Source of the DNA: Algoriphagus algorifonticola
GTDB taxonomy: Bacteria > Bacteroidota > Bacteroidia > Cytophagales > Cyclobacteriaceae
Direction of reading: 5' to 3'
Length of the DNA: 64,000 nt
Assembly (NCBI RefSeq): GCF_007655305.1
Contig: NZ_VLOG01000029.1
Coordinates: 1-64,000, forward strand
The position numbers and the translations under genes are program-made. Under the pieces are notes generated by a model that was not told the origin of the DNA, did not search any database, and saw only the letters and a program-made list of their open reading frames with translations. This document shows positions 62,729 through 64,000 of this stretch, piece after piece; the stretch's first letter is position 1; each line of letters opens with the position of its first letter.

Positions 62729-64000
62729 ATGAAAGATAAATTCTGGAATAGTCTTCCCATCCAACTTTTCTTGTTGCACCTCAAGAAAAATCTGGCCTTA
62801 ATTCTGGTTTGGGTCCTGCTATTGGCAATTACCTTTGAAGGTTTTGGAGTGGTATTAGGAATCCCGTTTTTATTCTTGGATCCAGAATACTTACATGAGG
62901 TTTCTTGGTTGAGCTTTATGTTGATGGGGATTGGATTCGCAGTCTTTACCATGGCCTATCACATGACAACTTATATTATTGATAGCCGGGAGTTTCCTTT
63001 TTTGGCAGTTATCAATAAGCCTTTTATTCATTTTTGCGTCAATAATTCCATTGTTCCTACCATTTTCTATGCCTGCTATTGCTTTAGGTTTGTAGAGTTC
63101 CAACTTCAGAATAATCTTCAAACAGAATGGCAGGTTGCCGGGTATTTTGGTGGGTTTACCTTAGGAAGTATTCTTTCCTATAGTTTGATTTTCGGATACA
63201 TTGCCTTTACCAATAAAGATTTTTTTATTCTGTTTGCCGGTTCAGTGGATAAGCGCCTGAGAAAAGTAAGACTTACCCGTGCTAATGTCCTGAGTAGATA
63301 TAAAGACCTCAAATCCAAGAAAGGTCAAGTACACTATTATCTCAATCTCAAATTAAGACTGGTTCCTGTACGACCGGATATTGCGAGGTTTGAAAGTGGG
63401 AAATTACTAAGGGTATTTGATCAGAATCATCTCAATCTATTTCTGATTCAGATTTTTCTAATAATCTTCGTTTTATTCTTAGGCTTTTTCAAAGAAGAAC
63501 CCATACTTCAACTACCCGCAGCCACGTCAGCAACTTTGTTACTTGCAATTTTGGTGATGTTGGTAGGAGCGGTCAGTTTTTGGCTGAGGAGTTGGGCTAC
63601 AGTAATTGTTTTTTCAGTTATTTTATTAGCCAATTATTTCTCCAACTTTCCTTTCCTAAATCGGCCTCATGAAGCTTTTGGGATGAATTATCAGACAGAA
63701 AAAGCTTCCTATACGCTGGATAAACTCAATGAAATCCTGCATCCAGACACGGTACTAAAGGATAGGCTCAACACTGAAAAAATCCTTGATAATTGGAAAG
63801 GAAACCTAGTAGAAGAAAAACCAAAAATGGTTTTGATTGCTGCTAGCGGTGGAGGTCAGCGAGCTGCACTTTGGACATTATCAGTCTTGCAAAATTTATA
63901 TGCTATCAATGATGGTGAAGTAATTAAACATACAGAGTTATTCACTGGTGCTTCTGGCGGGGTTCTGGGAGAGGCTTTTTTTAGAGAAATTTACCTCAGG
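62729..64000 (+). CDS. Membrane-fused patatin-like phospholipase, truncated by window end
   Basis: An open frame from the ATG at 62729 runs without a stop to the last base (424 codons). The first half has about seven hydrophobic helices in two groups (residues about 15-170 and 235-310). After about residue 365 comes 'MVLIAASGGGQRAALWTLSVL', the glycine-rich oxyanion loop, and 'LFTGASGGVLGEAFF', the GxSxG nucleophile elbow of patatin-like phospholipases. The catalytic Asp would lie beyond the window. A membrane-embedded lipase acting on phospholipids is likely, with the substrate unknown. TATCTTTT at 62712 is a weak -7 candidate. Confidence 0.8.
   Translation, partial: MKDKFWNSLPIQLFLLHLKKNLALILVWVLLLAITFEGFGVVLGIPFLFLDPEYLHEVSWLSFMLMGIGFAVFTMAYHMTTYIIDSREFPFLAVINKPFIHFCVNNSIVPTIFYACYCFRFVEFQLQNNLQTEWQVAGYFGGFTLGSILSYSLIFGYIAFTNKDFFILFAGSVDKRLRKVRLTRANVLSRYKDLKSKKGQVHYYLNLKLRLVPVRPDIARFESGKLLRVFDQNHLNLFLIQIFLIIFVLFLGFFKEEPILQLPAATSATLLLAILVMLVGAVSFWLRSWATVIVFSVILLANYFSNFPFLNRPHEAFGMNYQTEKASYTLDKLNEILHPDTVLKDRLNTEKILDNWKGNLVEEKPKMVLIAASGGGQRAALWTLSVLQNLYAINDGEVIKHTELFTGASGGVLGEAFFREIYLR

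Overview
The window reads as core chromosome of a Bacteroidota bacterium, most likely order Cytophagales, family Cyclobacteriaceae (Algoriphagus-like). This placement is an inference. It rests on type IX secretion genes (porV-porU), promoters of the Bacteroidota form TAnnTTTG, weak Shine-Dalgarno signals, lineage-typical proteins (DUF4494, DUF2027-Smr, PadR plus PspC, BlaI plus M56) and AT-rich coding. No rRNA, tRNA, CRISPR array, prophage or complete insertion sequence was found. About 49 genes are supported. The last one runs off the right edge.

Layout. 1-830: gene-free, filled with repeats and short hairpins. 831-5239 (minus): ECF sigma factor, anti-sigma-like membrane protein, two paralogous outer-membrane barrels and a DUF4097 beta-helix protein, interrupted by a MITE-like element. 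5480-10126 (minus): lipoprotein-like protein, beta-CASP nuclease, PspC membrane protein and its PadR regulator. 10418-16611 (plus): porV-porU. 16608-21784: VTT membrane protein, trans-sulfuration enzyme, and a photolyase/Smr/helical-protein operon. 21826-29691: tamB divergent from tsaD-smpB-NlpC-like-HNH-lipocalin-like. 29746-32995 (minus): GH63-like glycosidase and rnhB. 33222-35874 (plus): BlaI/M56 operon behind twin operators. 35879-37878 (minus): glycosyltransferase and LpxH-like phosphoesterase. 38122-40596: DPP-IV-like S9 peptidase. 40600-43460: repeat-flanked stretch with an M43-type metalloprotease lipoprotein and a small secreted protein. 43460-51079: GT39 glycosyltransferase, DUF2306-like protein, membrane-anchored alpha/beta hydrolase, and an NtrY/NtrC-like two-component pair. 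51277-64000: SlyD-like isomerase, lpxH, ftsH-rsfS, birA-ahcY, lipoprotein, dienoyl-CoA reductase-like SDR, PAS protein, HD protein, DUF4494 protein, and the start of a membrane-fused patatin.

Themes. Envelope biology dominates: T9SS export and surface attachment, TamB, LpxH-type lipid A enzymes, FtsH proteolysis, an ECF circuit, a BlaI/M56 circuit and a NtrY/NtrC pair. Several tail-to-tail genes share or abut stop codons, and at least two intrinsic terminators lie inside the opposing gene.

The least explained structure is in the gaps: a leader repeat that duplicates a start-codon region ahead of three unrelated genes, a repeat family carrying a variable heptamer, a 137-bp element with 11-bp terminal inverted repeats, and clusters of hairpins with different stems but similar loops. 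I saw no multi-gene system that is clearly undescribed. The best leads are these repeats, the twin BlaI operators lying on the -33 and -7 boxes, a catalytically dead NlpC/P60-like protein, a PAS/HisKA-like protein without an ATPase domain, and two membrane-fused hydrolases.
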